Assembly: GCA_013396525.1 (NCBI GenBank)
Contig: VWYX01000754.1
Coordinates: 248,001 to 312,000 of the forward strand
DNA from: Chaetorhynchus papuensis
Lineage: Eukaryota; Chordata; Aves; Passeriformes; Rhipiduridae
DNA length: 64,000 nt
Direction: 5' to 3'
Part shown: one piece after another, positions 1 to 11,670 of the stretch
How the letters are laid out: each line of letters opens with the position of its first letter
Position numbering within the stretch: position 1 is the stretch's first letter
Program-made: the position numbers and the translations under genes
The notes under the pieces: generated by a model
What the model saw: only the letters and a program-made list of their open reading frames with translations
Told to the model about the DNA's origin: nothing
Databases searched by the model: none

Positions 1-9
1 GTGGCTTAC

Positions 10-75
10 TGACAGCACTATGGTTTCTGGTGTATGTAGGAAATTCAGGCTGAAACTCATAACCTGTCCATTTCA
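10..75 (-). CDS. candidate internal exon (unrecognised protein)
   Basis: This 66-base minus-strand segment is preceded by a fair acceptor (ttcctgtaataacag) and followed by a good donor (gtaagc). One frame is open throughout, entered in phase 1 and left in phase 1, and encodes a peptide containing WTGYEFQPEF. It is the last and most downstream of four short segments at the left edge whose phases agree (2196-2245, 1501-1546, 1018-1082, 10-75). If real, the gene continues beyond the window. I do not recognise the protein. Segments this short with passable splice sites also arise by chance. Confidence 0.25.
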
Positions 76-580
76 CTGTTATTACAGGAATAAATTTGAA
101 TAATATATATCTGTTTCAAGTAAGTTGCATAGTTATGCTCCTGCCTTGCTTTACTGCAGCATCTGGGATTCATCAAATTATTATACAGCTGGTTAGATGT
201 AAAATACATTTGTGTACTCAGTGCCTGTGTTTTCTGTTTCTGTGAACTATTGGTGTTGTATTTTCCCTTTGTTCAAAATAAGCAAATCTTTAATATTCTA
301 TATTTGGATTGTATGGACAGCTGAGTTTGGTAACTTCCATCATCCTAACCAAAATTTCTGTTATGGGGAGAATGAAGTTACATTTTATAAAGTGAATCTA
401 TCATTAATTTGAGTCATTATGAGAAACAGCAGATAGTATAACTCCTTATAGGTATAAATAGAGATGCAAAGAAAAATTAACATTATTCTATTAATCTATT
501 ATTTGAAAGAAATCCTATTTATGCTTCAAAGTATAACATCACTAGTTTCAATGTTACAGTTCAATTACAACTTATTTTGA

Positions 581-596
581 TTTTTTTTTTTTTTTT
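581..596. repeat. poly-T tract (16)
   Basis: An uninterrupted run of 16 T follows an AT-rich stretch. No retroposed body with a matching tail was recognised on either side. Confidence 0.9.
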
Positions 597-1017
597 AAGT
601 AGAGGAGTTAATTGTAGAGAAGATTTGATCTCAGAAGCTGAACCAGATGGTGCTCAGGGCAGCAGGGACTTGTACTGCTTCAACCCGCCTGCCCTCCCTC
701 AGACTTGAAAGCAGCACATCAACCCTGGTACTGCCAACTTCCATTACCTCAGTATTCAGTGATGTTTTTCTTACAGTCTTGCCATTTTTCAATCCCATAA
801 TTTTTTGAAGGCCCGATCATAATTTTGGAATAGCTGAGTTTAGAAACATGGATTTTCACCAGGGATAGTGATTATAGAATATTTCTGAGGTCCAAATTGT
901 TTTGACAGCAGAGGAAAGGTTTCCTCGTTTTCTGCTTCTTATGATGCTTAGAACACCGACAGACTTTCCTAGAGCAATTCAAGTGTTCTGGTCAAGGGAT
1001 AAATAAAAACCCCTCAC

Positions 1018-1082
1018 ACTCCCTGCAGTACCAAATATTCAACTTGTCCTCGTGTTCACCAAGCAGTTCTGGTGTTCCTCTG
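1018..1082 (-). CDS. candidate internal exon (unrecognised protein)
   Basis: This 65-base minus-strand segment lies between a pyrimidine-rich acceptor (ccttaactcacccaccag) and a strong donor (gtgagg). Only one frame is open, entered in phase 2 and left in phase 1; it encodes a charged peptide including PELLGEHEDKLNIWY. The segment contains a CpG, uncommon in the surrounding DNA. Its phases fit both the upstream candidate at 1501-1546 and the downstream one at 10-75. No family was recognised. Confidence 0.28.
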
Positions 1083-1500
1083 CTGGTGGGTGAGTTAAGG
1101 AGGCTTTCACTCATTTTGAGCTTCATGAAACAATGCCCTGCCACCTTTGCCTCATTGACCCTTGGGTTAATAGCCCTGTTTCAGAGTGGTGTGGGGATGG
1201 GACTTGTGTAGGTTCACAAGAAGGGATGTGTTGGCCATCAAGAAGATTATGAGGTTTAGGGGAGACTTAGATGGGATTCAGCAGGCTGAATCCCAGCTCC
1301 TGAAGGCAGTTTGCTGTGGGATCAACATGCCTTTTGTGCTGTGATGTGTTTGTTGACAAATGTGACATAAAGAAATTTAGGAGGAAAAAGAAACCACATT
1401 TTCTTAAAGTGTTTTAGATCACTTTGTGGTCTAACCACATGCTCAAAAACTTCCTGAGCTGGAAACAGTCTCCAGATGACCTACAGGCTTTAAAACTTAC

Positions 1501-1546
1501 CAAAACAAAAAGTCCTCTACCACAAAAGCATTCCGATGGCTGTACT
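1501..1546 (-). CDS. candidate internal exon (unrecognised protein)
   Basis: This 46-base minus-strand segment has the best splice sites of the left-edge group: a pyrimidine-rich acceptor (aaactattttctacag) and a consensus donor (gtaagt). Two frames are open. The one that fits the neighbours is entered in phase 1 and left in phase 2 and reads YSHRNAFVVEDFLF. It joins 2196-2245 and 1018-1082 without a stop. It is small enough that chance cannot be dismissed. Confidence 0.28.
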
Positions 1547-4500
1547 CTGTAGAAAATAGTTTCTCATCATACACTTTAATACCAAAAAATGTACTGATTC
1601 CTTGTCACCTTTCATTCTTCTGCAGAAAATACAAGGTTGTTATAGTTTAACATAGCTTTTGGCTTATGGGATGGCTTAGTATACACAGCAATAAATTGGG
1701 GCACACAGTAAAACTTTTCGGTAACTTGCCAAATTATCTCGAATGTCAGCCAGGCACAACTGTTTTTCTTGGCATCAATTTCAGTAGCATTTAAACAGCA
1801 CAATGCACACTTCTAGCACCTCTTTTGTAGAAAGAGCAGTTTCAATGGAAAACTTTTATCTGCTGTGAATATGGGGAATACTTGACCACCATGCCCAGTA
1901 GTAATTTCAATTTAACAATACAATGTGTCCGTGATTTCAGTGGGGCTTTGAGCTAGAGGATTTATCATTGAGGCTGACATGGGTAGAGCTTCTTTCTGAT
2001 CTCTGACACTTATGCTTTCTTTTACACGCTTCTGCACTGTCAGAGCAGTGACACTTCCACCATGAAAGACACCACTGTATATTTCCTTGGAATTCTGGGT
2101 TTCTTTGAACACCCTGAGTTGTACAGGCTCTGGTTCTCCTCTATACCCTTGTGTCTACTGTAGTCAGATGTAAAGGTGCCTGATTTTAGACTTACCTGGC
2201 TTTAAACCAAATCCCTTTGGACTGTTATCTAGAGCTCTGCACAGCCTGCATCACGTGCTGGAGAAGCTCAGCTCTGTGCTCCCATTGTTATCAATACTGG
2301 AAGTGGCTGGTCTCAGCCCAGTTTGGGAATGTTAATTATTCACACCTTTCATTACAGGGTAATATGCTCTTAACTAGACAAATATTTACTGGAATGCAAG
2401 CTAACCTTTGGAGCCTGATTCTTTAGCTCTCCCAGCTCTACCTTGCAGCTCAAAGGGACCCTAAATGGGATGCTTGCTAAGTTTGTATGAACCGATGTAA
2501 CATTATAGCAGGACTAAGTGATCAAATTTTAAGCTTTTTTATCTTGATATTGTAGAAGTATTCCCTGGTTACAAGTACACTTGTGCAGCTTGTGCAACCA
2601 TCCCCAAGCTTAAATAGGCACAAGTGCTCACATCTTCTATGAGCAGCAACCCTTTCCTCTCTCTTCCCAAGTACGCAGTGGATCTTTTCTCTGCTCATCT
2701 GAGAAGTTAATTATCTTTCAATACAGATCCCTCCAATCACAAGTATAATGAACATATTTTTTGCTAGCTGTCCACGGTTTGTTATTAAAGTCTCTCTCTC
2801 CTGGCCAATAAACTTAATAATTCTGAAAAATTTACCTTTATGTGCTTTAAAGGTCTTTATTTAGCTCTGTTTTCTGTGTGACTTCACATCTACTCCTAAA
2901 AATTAAACTTTTTTTTTTCAAAATTTGGGAGTTAAACTAACAATTTAACAGAGAGAATTCAGCTTTTCTGTGAAGTTTAATATTAATCATTAAAAGAACC
3001 CCAAACGATAAGTTTCAAGGTCAAAAAGGAGCTAACTATTTTTCAATCTTCTTCAATTGTCAGCTTTTAAAATTTAGGTTGATGGTGGAGGTAGAAACCT
3101 GCAGGATTTAGACCAATTATTTGTGGCTATTTTGTATGCCTTAGGAATATTCTGTAGACTGCCAGCACTGAATATAAACATGTTAGAACTGAGAAGTCTT
3201 ATTCTTGGGGTCATTTTTATTTTTGCAGGGGTCAGCCCCTGATTTTTGTTGTTATAAGGCACCGTCTTTACTTCACCAAAGCTTACACACAGGTAGAACT
3301 CCCTTCTAGGAGATGTTAAACACCATTATTAGAGAAACACTAGGATCTTTCAGAGTATAAGGCTAAGCATATTAAAAATTAAGCCAACACAATTTAATTA
3401 ATAAAGCAAGTCAAACGTAACTCAATGTTGAAGAGAAATGAGTGGTAGGACAAACCGTACCTGAACCATGTAGTTCTAACACCTGCAATCCTTCAGGATG
3501 CTGTAAGGTTTCTTTGAGCTCCTCTTTAGATTCTTACCAGCAAAATTTTGTAGGATGGTTCCTGAACTATCACTTCTTTCCTTTTGGAAGCAACAAATGT
3601 TTTCACAGTATAGCAATCATGTTTATAACTTTTCTAGAATATATTTCAATTTTCAATGAACTTTATATAATTTCTGACCAGCTGTACTGTTAAGTCAACT
3701 AAAAGTTACTCTAAGGTCTGAGGAAAGAACATGCCTTCAGTACAAGCTTAATCTGCTCCCAGCTTTCCTGATTTTCAGTTCTATTGCCCATAACACCTCT
3801 GTGGTTCTGCTGACGTCTTTGCCTGAAGTTCGTGGTGTGTTTTTTATACCCTTTGTTATAGCTGAACACAATAAAGGTTTGGTTGGTTTAGAATTAAGTG
3901 TACAATTAACTGTTCTCTCCAACAAGATAAACGATACTGATTAACTATTTCTTTCTGTGTAAAGATAAATCCCTACAAGCCATTCCTGATTCTTTGTGCT
4001 GAGTAATACGTCAGCCTGAATACCCAGAGAAAATAAAGTAAGCTATCATGTCCACTTCTCCACTTTCCTTTTTATTTTAAATGAAAAGTGTGGTAAGTGA
4101 ATTAGAGTCTACTTTTTCAAACTCGATCTTCTTAGAGTATTACTTCACCAGGCAGATTCTGCGCTATTAGGGAATGAATGGACATATATATTGGCAACAA
4201 CCCAGCTTGCCAGACTGGTCTTAGTAAGAATTCCTGTGCTAATTATCCTGGCTCAATGCTACAAGTGCACATTTTCTACCCAGAAGTCTATAGATGCTTA
4301 CAGTTTATTGCTTTAGTCTCATCATAGAAAATCTATGAAGATGGAAGCTGCATATCTTCCTGCAGAGTCTCTATTTGGAATCTGTGCAAACAAATAAGAT
4401 CTTTGGAAAATTACAAGTTCCATTACAAACATTTTATACTGGAAAACTCTTCTGCCTTACTATCATTTGATTTTTCTTTTTGACAAAGCAGTGGTTCGGG

Positions 4501-5331
4501 TTTAGTGCTTATTTCCTTTGTGAACTGATGAGCAATACATGTGGTTTTGTATTGCCCTGTGTAAATCAAATCAACACAACACTAATGAAAACCTTGAGCA
4601 CTGTTCCCTTCTCTCATTGTGACTCCTTTTTTCCTCTGTGCTGAATTTTTATAGTGCAGAATTATAGATGTGAAATGTGAAGCAGATACGCAGCGTAGAG
4701 CAAGTTTTCGTATCCCTCAAAACAGAGGCTGTGGAATGACTGATACAGAGCTTGCACTCCTTGATCTAAAAGTCTCAAAAGCTTGCCATGCACTGTTTTC
4801 CCTCTTTCTTGTGCCAGTGATATTCATACCAGTGAACCTCCAATGGGAAAAAAACCCATCATTTATCTTCTCTTCCATTTTTTCTGCAACTGGACAAAAT
4901 GTGAAATTTTTTTAAGTTTAAAAAAGTATGGATAGATCTTTTTGTTTTGCCATTGATTTCAAGGGAGATAAGGCCTTAAACTGAATCCACCACTGACCTG
5001 AGACTTCTGAATTATAACACACACCCTCGAGCAGAGCAAGGGTCAAACACACTCCTGTACAGTGGCCTAGCACAAACCTTATGTGCCTCATAAATCCTGA
5101 AAAGATGAATTTTCTTTTTATGGGGATAAATTTTACCTGACTCAAGGTACACCTTGTGCTGAGTGCAGATGTTTGAAAAGGTCTTTGAGCTTTAATTGCA
5201 GTTAAGTTGAGAACAGTGCAGGTACAGATATTGCAATCCAGTCTTTTTTATCAGTGATCATAACACTGATTTGTTAAAGAAGTTCAAAAGAAATAGATGT
5301 GACTTGCTAGACTAGACACGAGATGTTGCTA
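1547..5331. other. non-coding stretch, no repeat family recognised
   Basis: Apart from the candidate segment at 2196-2245, I see only AT-rich unique sequence. A 66-codon minus-strand open frame at 1912-2112 reads plausibly but lacks a convincing donor. A segment at 2836-2895 has good splice signals but stops in all three frames. It may be intron or intergenic DNA. Confidence 0.5.
2196..2245 (-). CDS. candidate internal exon (unrecognised protein)
   Basis: This 50-base minus-strand segment ends at a consensus donor (gtaagt). Its acceptor (cacgtgatgcag) has only a weak pyrimidine tract, so the upstream limit is the least certain part. The single open frame is entered in phase 2 and left in phase 1, and includes NSPKGFGLKP. 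Joined to the candidate at 1501-1546 it continues without a stop. Confidence 0.22.
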
Positions 5332-5400
5332 GTGCAGATTTGCCATTGTTTGTGTGAGGCTGAGGTGAGTCACTTAACTACTGCAGGCATGAAAATGTAC
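5332..5400 (+). repeat. possible MIR SINE core fragment
   Basis: The stretch around 5349-5385 (tgtgtgaggctgaggtgag followed by tcacttaactactg) resembles the MIR core, in which a TGTGTGACC-type block precedes GGGCAAGTCACTTAACC. Only about 70 bases align by eye and with several differences. The match is to remembered consensus and is weak; an alignment with a repeat library would decide it. Confidence 0.35.
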
Positions 5401-6024
5401 AATAACACGCATAAAAACATATGGCAGCAGATAGATTAATTTTAGTTAGCAATTAATTATTGTTAGTTAGTGTATCTGTAAAGTGTAAGTAATACACAAA
5501 ACCAGCTCCTAGGGAGTTTTTTCCTAAAGGCATCGAAAGCCACCTCCACATAGGATGAATTCTATTTTCTCCATGTCAGCTGTTTTAATCTTAAAGCCCT
5601 GGAATTCAAGCTGTGTTTATGGTTTACGACTGATCACAATCTCTAAGATTTTATATCCTTGACTATGCAAACTTAATTCTGGTCCTATGTTTCTAGAGAA
5701 ACTGCTTGTGGAAGCAAGATTTAAAATTTGTTTTGCATTAGTATTTAAGCTTGAGATTAAAATTTGCACTAATGAATTGCAGATGCACACTTTTACTTAG
5801 GAGCTGGGTATGGCAGGATCAACAAGCTGGCTGGAAAAAAAAAAAAATAAAAAACCCAACAGGCAAATATTTCAGGAAATAGAGGTTACTTGCCTGGATC
5901 TTGCAGACAATTTAAAAGAAAAAGTTATTGTCATGGTTTTTCTTACCCCCCCCCTATTATCTGGGGGTTTGCTGTTGTTTGTTCGTTTGTTCGTGGCTGA
6001 ATTTCACGTTCAAACTAATCTCAG

Positions 6025-6905
6025 ATCATAGAGCCACAGATTCAGTACTGTTAGAAAAGAACAAGTAGGGTCACCTAGAGCAGGTTGCCCAGCATGATGC
6101 TGATGTAGTCAGGTTTTCAACATCTTCCAAATCTGTTCAAGTCCCTCTGAACAGCAATATAAACTTCTTGTATACAACTCACTCCTCTAATTTTCATGTA
6201 ATCTGCAACTCACTGCAGATGTCCTCTGCCCCATTTCCCAGGACATTAAGGAAGGGGTTAAATGGGAAGGACATCAACCCCTGAGATACATCACTAGTGA
6301 CTGGCTTCCAGCTGGTCTTTCTGTGGCTGATGACACTTTTCTGGGCTCAGCCATTCATACAGTTTTCAATCCACCTCCCTGTTACTCACCTAACCTGTAT
6401 TTAAACTGTTTATCCAGGGTATGTGATGTGAGAGAGGGTCAAAAGCCTTGCTGAAGTCAAGTAAGCACCATCCATTGCTCTCCTGTCATCCACCAAGCTA
6501 GTCAGGCTACCAGCTTGGTCAGGCATGATGTGCCCTTTGGAAATTCATCCTGACTGCTCCTGATAACCTTTATATCTTTCATGTGTCTGAAAAAAGATTC
6601 CAGGATTATTTTGTTCACCAGATTCACAGGGATGCAACTGAAGTTGAAGAACAACTTGTAGTTCTTTAGATCCTCCTTCTTTCTCTTGGTGAAGATAGAG
6701 ATGACATTTATTTCTTCCGTTCCTCAGGAAGCTCTACCCATTGCCATAACCTTTCAGAGGTAATCAAGCAAGGCCATCAGCCAGCTTCCTCAGCCCTCAT
6801 GATGCTTCCCATCAGATCCCATGGACTTGTGTGTGCCCAGTTTGTTAAGTGTTTCCCAACCTCGCCCCCCTCAACTGAGGGCAAGCCTTTCTTGCTCCAA
6901 AAATA
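6025..6905 (-). mobile_element. CR1 LINE fragment, minus orientation
   Basis: Read on the minus strand this is the 3' half of a CR1 non-LTR retrotransposon. On the plus strand it opens with a degenerate 3' end (atcatagagccacagattca) and then runs through blocks typical of inverted CR1 reverse-transcriptase sequence: 'ctgggctcagccattcatac', 'caatccacctccctg', 'caaaagccttgctgaagtca', 'atccaccaagctagtcagg' and 'tcccatggacttgtgtg'. CR1 copies are usually truncated at the 5' end, and this one stops near 6905. Frameshifts and stops have destroyed the ORF2 reading frame, so it is a dead copy of some age. Confidence 0.85.
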
Positions 6906-7932
6906 AGGCCATTAAAAGCAAGATAGAGCAGCATCCTGTCATCAGTATTAAGCCCTTTGATTTTAATCTAATGGGGCATTTTGGTTTTCTTTTTTTTTCC
7001 CATCAGAGTGATCCTGGAAGGTGCTGAGCATCCAAAATTCCGCTGGCAGTTTCTTGGCCTCTGAGTTCTCAACAGCATTTCACAGGCTCAACCTCTCCAG
7101 AACCACTTAAGAGTTTCATGTGTAAACTTGAGGAATGAATCTTGGAGATATGACACACGTTTTGTTTGTTATTTTAGGCCACTTAATACTTGATCTGATC
7201 TTCAAGGTCAGTGTTCTTGTCTCTTTTTTAAAATAAACAAGTTTGTATCTTTCTTTGGCCAGGACATCACATCTCAAAAATATGTGTGACAGAGCTGCAG
7301 TTTACATTTCATCTGCTCAAACAGTTGGTTCTGACAGCTGCTAGGAAAGGAGCAGAGTGTTGTTCCCTGCCTGGATTTATGACTGTGCCTTCATCATTTC
7401 TGTAATTCCTTGTTGTAGCAATGGCCTGGGAAAGTTTTTATCTGACATGGGTAGGTGATAACACAGTGGTCACACCAATGAGAAAAAATGATGATGTTCA
7501 TGTACAATTATCAGGGTTTGAAAGCTGTTGTCTTCCCTCCACACAGGGTTTGTGCTTTCTACCAAGAACCTTCACACTGAGGGATATTCTTTCACTCTTC
7601 CCAAATATCCATAACAGATCTGTAACAGAAAGAATTAGTGAGAGGTATCCAGGCAAATTGCAAATGTCTCAATATATTTATATTCCAGTTTTTGTTTGTG
7701 ATCTTTTTGTGGATTGTTTTGTTAAGGTTCTCTCATTTTTCAGTCCACAAATTATCACTTTCTTGAGTTTCCCACTGTTTGGTTCCCAGAACCAAAAAGT
7801 TAAGCTAAACTCTTAGTCAGTAAAATGAATTTCTGGTTGGAAATGCAAAATCGTAGAAATTCCCCAAATGACAAAAGCTCTGCAAATATTCACATTTCGC
7901 TGTGATTTGTTTTTTCAACATATTATTGTATG

Positions 7933-7958
7933 TAATATAATATAATATAATATAATAT
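7933..7958. repeat. (TAATA)n microsatellite, about 5 copies
   Basis: Twenty-six bases of exact period 5. Confidence 0.95.
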
Positions 7959-8586
7959 CATTTAAAAGAGTGGTGGCATAAAAGTGATCGAAGTTGCAAA
8001 GTTCAAACTATGTGCTTTTTTGGGGAAGGCCAAATAGGGATACCAAGCCATAAAAAACTGTAATTTTCATTTGAAATTTTTGCTCTGTTGAAATTTTATT
8101 AGAATTGACATGTTAATTTTAGTCATTTATCCCAGGGAAACTGATCCTTTTTAAATTGTGATTATTATATTATCACTATCAGCATGTGCAGAGGCTTTTG
8201 CATTATTTTTCTGTATTCTGGTATGTAAGCAAGAAAATTTAGGAAAAAAATTATCTGTATTTACAAGGAGTTTCATGCTGTCTCTGTAGCCTGTCCTTTC
8301 CCACTTCTCTCAGTTTTTAAAAGAAATTCTAGCTGTGTTACCAGAGGTCTTTTCTCTGGAACACTCTGCTGGGAAGAGCTGGCAATCTAAACAAAAGAGA
8401 GAAGGGGTAGAAATGTTAATGTCACCATTTTGCCAGTGGAGTTATGATAAACACACTGAAGTCACAGATTAACCCTGGGATGGAGCCAGAAACTGAACCC
8501 TGTGACCCAGCCCCTGGGTCAGCACAATAATATCCTCTTTTACCAAGGAGCTTTGCCATAGGTGGCAGCAAGTGAGAGGCAGTAAA

Positions 8587-8606
8587 AACTGAACTGAACT
8601 GAACTG
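8587..8606. repeat. (AACTG)4 microsatellite
   Basis: Four exact copies of AACTG in tandem. Confidence 0.95.
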
Positions 8607-9886
8607 GCTGTTTATTTCCTTATGATGGTTTACATCTCTCACCTGTAGCACCAGCACTGAAACACACTTAAAATCACCGCACTGAATAAAGCCATTGTCT
8701 CAGAAACAATCTCTTTACCATTTAGAAACGTTTAGTTTCATTACTACGACACTTTCATGACATGGCACCATTTTTTTAAACTCCGTAAATATTCCTGGTC
8801 CTGGTCTGAGAAAAGTAGTCAATGAAATGCTGGCCTCTCCTTCAAACTGTAAATGGGTTTATTTCTCTACTACAGAAAGATGCCATTGTAGTGAAGCAAA
8901 GGAACTTCCTTCTATTATTTGTAAACTGCAGGAGGCTAAAAAATCTATTGCATTGTAAACAGCACTCTCACACACAGATATTCACACACACTGCAAAAGT
9001 AGTCATGCTTTGTCTGGAGGAAAATGAAGTCCCAGTGGTAACTTCTGGACTGTGTGGGAAATAATGCCTCCTGCAGAAAATTTATAGCTATGATTGTTTA
9101 ATTGAAATGAAAAATACAGTGTTAAATGTTTTTAACAAAAGCATTCAATTGTTTCACGTTTTTCAGCTGACTCCTACCACCGCCAATTTATAGAAATTAT
9201 AAATCCTGGACAGACCTTCAGGTCACTTCATGGGAACTAATTTGACTAATTTCAATATTGTTTTGGTCACATCATAAAATTATGCATTGAATATGCATTT
9301 AGCTTGAACTTATTGCTGGCCTATGGTGAAAATAATAGAGTTTATACCAAAGATCCTAAAACATCATTTGAGAATAGCATCAGTAAATACAAGAAATGGT
9401 TTTTTCAGTGTGTGACTGACAGTAAGGGTTGTCTGAGAAAAAGCAGATTATTTGTCTTGAGAAGGGTCTTTTCCACCTGTATTTAGATGAAACTGAATGT
9501 TATAGGTGTGACAACCAAGCAGGCAAAAGCCTGTCACTGCAGATTGTGAGGCATCCCTTCAGTTCCTGTCCTGGGCTGGTACTGGCAGCCTCCTCACATG
9601 ACCCTGCTGTGGTTGGGCTGGAGGCTTCAAATTGATCAGACATGATGATAGTTATGAGGCCCTTGCCCGCTGTTCCCTACAGGAACTGCCCTTGGCACGC
9701 TCAGCCTAATGAGTTTTCTCATCTGTTAGGATGGATTCACAGCACAGATAAGCATCGTGCTCATCTGCGTGGAAAAGGGGCAACTCTGAAATGAAATTCA
9801 AGCTTCTACTCATTTTCTTGAATCAGAACCGAGCATGACTTTTTTTCCTGAAAAGAACAAAGTGTGATTTCCCAACCTGAGTGCTC

Positions 9887-9933
9887 AAAAAAAAAAAAAA
9901 AAAAGGATAAAAGGAAAAAAGGAAAAAAAAAAA
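9887..9933. repeat. A-rich tract
   Basis: Eighteen A residues are followed by GGATAAAAGG, a second A run, GG and a third A run. It could be the tail of an old retroposed sequence on the plus strand, but no body is recognised upstream. Confidence 0.85.
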
Positions 9934-10234
9934 TATCCTTGATGACATGTCTTTTTCTCTGCTCATCTCAGAGTCCTTCACACACATTCAGGAAGGTGTA
10001 TTAAACCCCACAGTGTTACCTTTACTGTCCTCCCCCTTTCCAGCTGTTCTTTCTGAGATCTCTGATAATGTTTCTTTGGAGTTTGGGGGGATTATCAGCA
10101 GGTGCACAATTTCCCTTTTGCTTTAGCTTCTGTGTCAGTAAAAGGAGCATAAATACAGCTCACCTGTTCCGCAGCAGCTGTGAGCCAAAGCTCATGCTTA
10201 AAAAGCACATCGAGCTGGGTACATGCTAATGTCA

Positions 10235-10258
10235 GATAAGGGTAGGTTAATGATTATT
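10235..10258 (+). promoter_or_regulatory. possible GATA + HNF1-like site pair
   Basis: AGATAAG fits the GATA-factor consensus. Ten bases on, GTTAATGATTATT matches the HNF1 palindrome GTTAATNATTAAC at 11 of 13 positions. The close spacing is suggestive of a small enhancer, but such sites are frequent by chance in AT-rich DNA. Confidence 0.2.
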
Positions 10259-11649
10259 ATTTCTTTGGTTTAATTAATAAAAAGAATAATTGAAGGTGAA
10301 GATAAAATTCAACCCTTCCGATTTATGTAGATTTGAGAGGCTGTATTGTTTTCATCTACTGACTCTTTCTGATGAGGTGAATTTTATTGCTCAGGAGAAA
10401 AAAATTGATCCTGAAGAACACTGAAGAAAACTCCTGTGATATGCAGGGGAAAAAAAGTCTTGCATGCCCGTTAAATCCTCTGTCCCTTTCTCCTCAAGTC
10501 TGAATCCACCTTTCCTTTACATAAGGCTGCCATTAAAAATGAAAAGCTCAAGGCAGTTGTGGTCTTGCAGCCACCATTTAAGGGATGTTAGGAGTCAGAG
10601 AGAAGCACTAAATTGCTCGTCTAGTGATAAGCCAAAGCTATCATTCACTGCATGGGTTTTGGACCAGACAAGGGGCTTATATTAACTCTGTACTTGCAGA
10701 GACTCCTCATAGTATGGCTTTTTAAATGCATTTAAATCCCTTACTATTAACCAGTGATGCCCAGAGCAGTTTTTATTGTTGGGCTTTGAGGAGAGCTGAG
10801 AACTGTAGATGAATGATGCAGATACAGCCAGGTATTTCCCTGCAAAATATCTATCCATCTATAGCTATTCAACTTCTCCTGTTTAGTTAAACTAATAATT
10901 TAAAGATAACCATCAGGCATTTTTCAGCAAACCCCTCACTGAAACAATTGCATGTTTCATAGTTTCCAAAAGCTTCCACAAAAGTCAGCAGATTTATGAT
11001 TTAAAGAAAAACACCCTATCACATTCAACAGCTTGTGAAAACAAACTTCCTCCCCAGTTCAACATTCCCTGATCACGGTGTAATCTTTTTAAAGGGCAGT
11101 TACTCGATAGGAACTTTGTAAATGTTTAGTTGAAGGTTTCTTGTTGTCTCAGAGAAGTGTTCACACGGAGTGTGTTCTTCTGTTTGCTCTTGTGGTGCGC
11201 TTGAGCTGCACTTGCTCACAGCTCTAAATGCAGCTTGGTGCAAACAGGTTGTGAAAAATGGCCTTTAGCAAAGAGGAAACAACCCTCAGCCCCTGAAGAT
11301 ACAGGGACTTGTGTAGAAATTCATCATCACTTCTCCAGTAACTCACCAGGCCTTTCAGGGCTGGACTGTACTTTTGAGAAGTGGTCCTCACCTCATGGGG
11401 TCACAGTTCTTCCCACATGCCACACGGGCTTGGGAAAAGGAAATGGAAGCAGATCTGGAAAAGGGGCAGGTTTTTTCTCTTCAGGTAGCAAATCCAGTCT
11501 TCCAGGCAGGACTATTGCCATGATACTCTCAGCTTTTCACTTGGTAACTAAAAGTGAGGAAAATACAGCACTAGAGCCAACCTAGTGTCTGGTTAAAGTT
11601 AGGGTGTAAAGTTAATAGTGTCTTCATCATCTTCTGGGTCTTCCTTATT

Positions 11650-11670
11650 AAAAAAAAAAAAAAAAAAAAA
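11650..11670. repeat. poly-A tract (21)
   Basis: A run of 21 A residues. No LINE or processed pseudogene body was recognised immediately upstream. Confidence 0.9.

Noticed and set aside
1912..2112. 66-codon minus-strand frame with a plausible peptide ending in TAA
   Set aside because: Only 50 bases separate its best acceptor from the donor at 2195, too short for an intron; no conserved feature was recognised.
2836..2895. Segment with a strong acceptor (agtttaatttttag) and donor (gtaaat) on the minus strand
   Set aside because: All three frames contain a stop.
3501..3590. Two adjacent minus-strand exon-like segments (donor at 3538, acceptor at 3501)
   Set aside because: The intron between them would be 37 bases, too short for a vertebrate spliceosomal intron. 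It shows how easily such pairs arise by chance.
7421..7816. 131-codon plus-strand open frame, with a decent acceptor near 7420
   Set aside because: No domain recognised; the donor options leave only a tiny exon, and length is within chance for AT-rich DNA.
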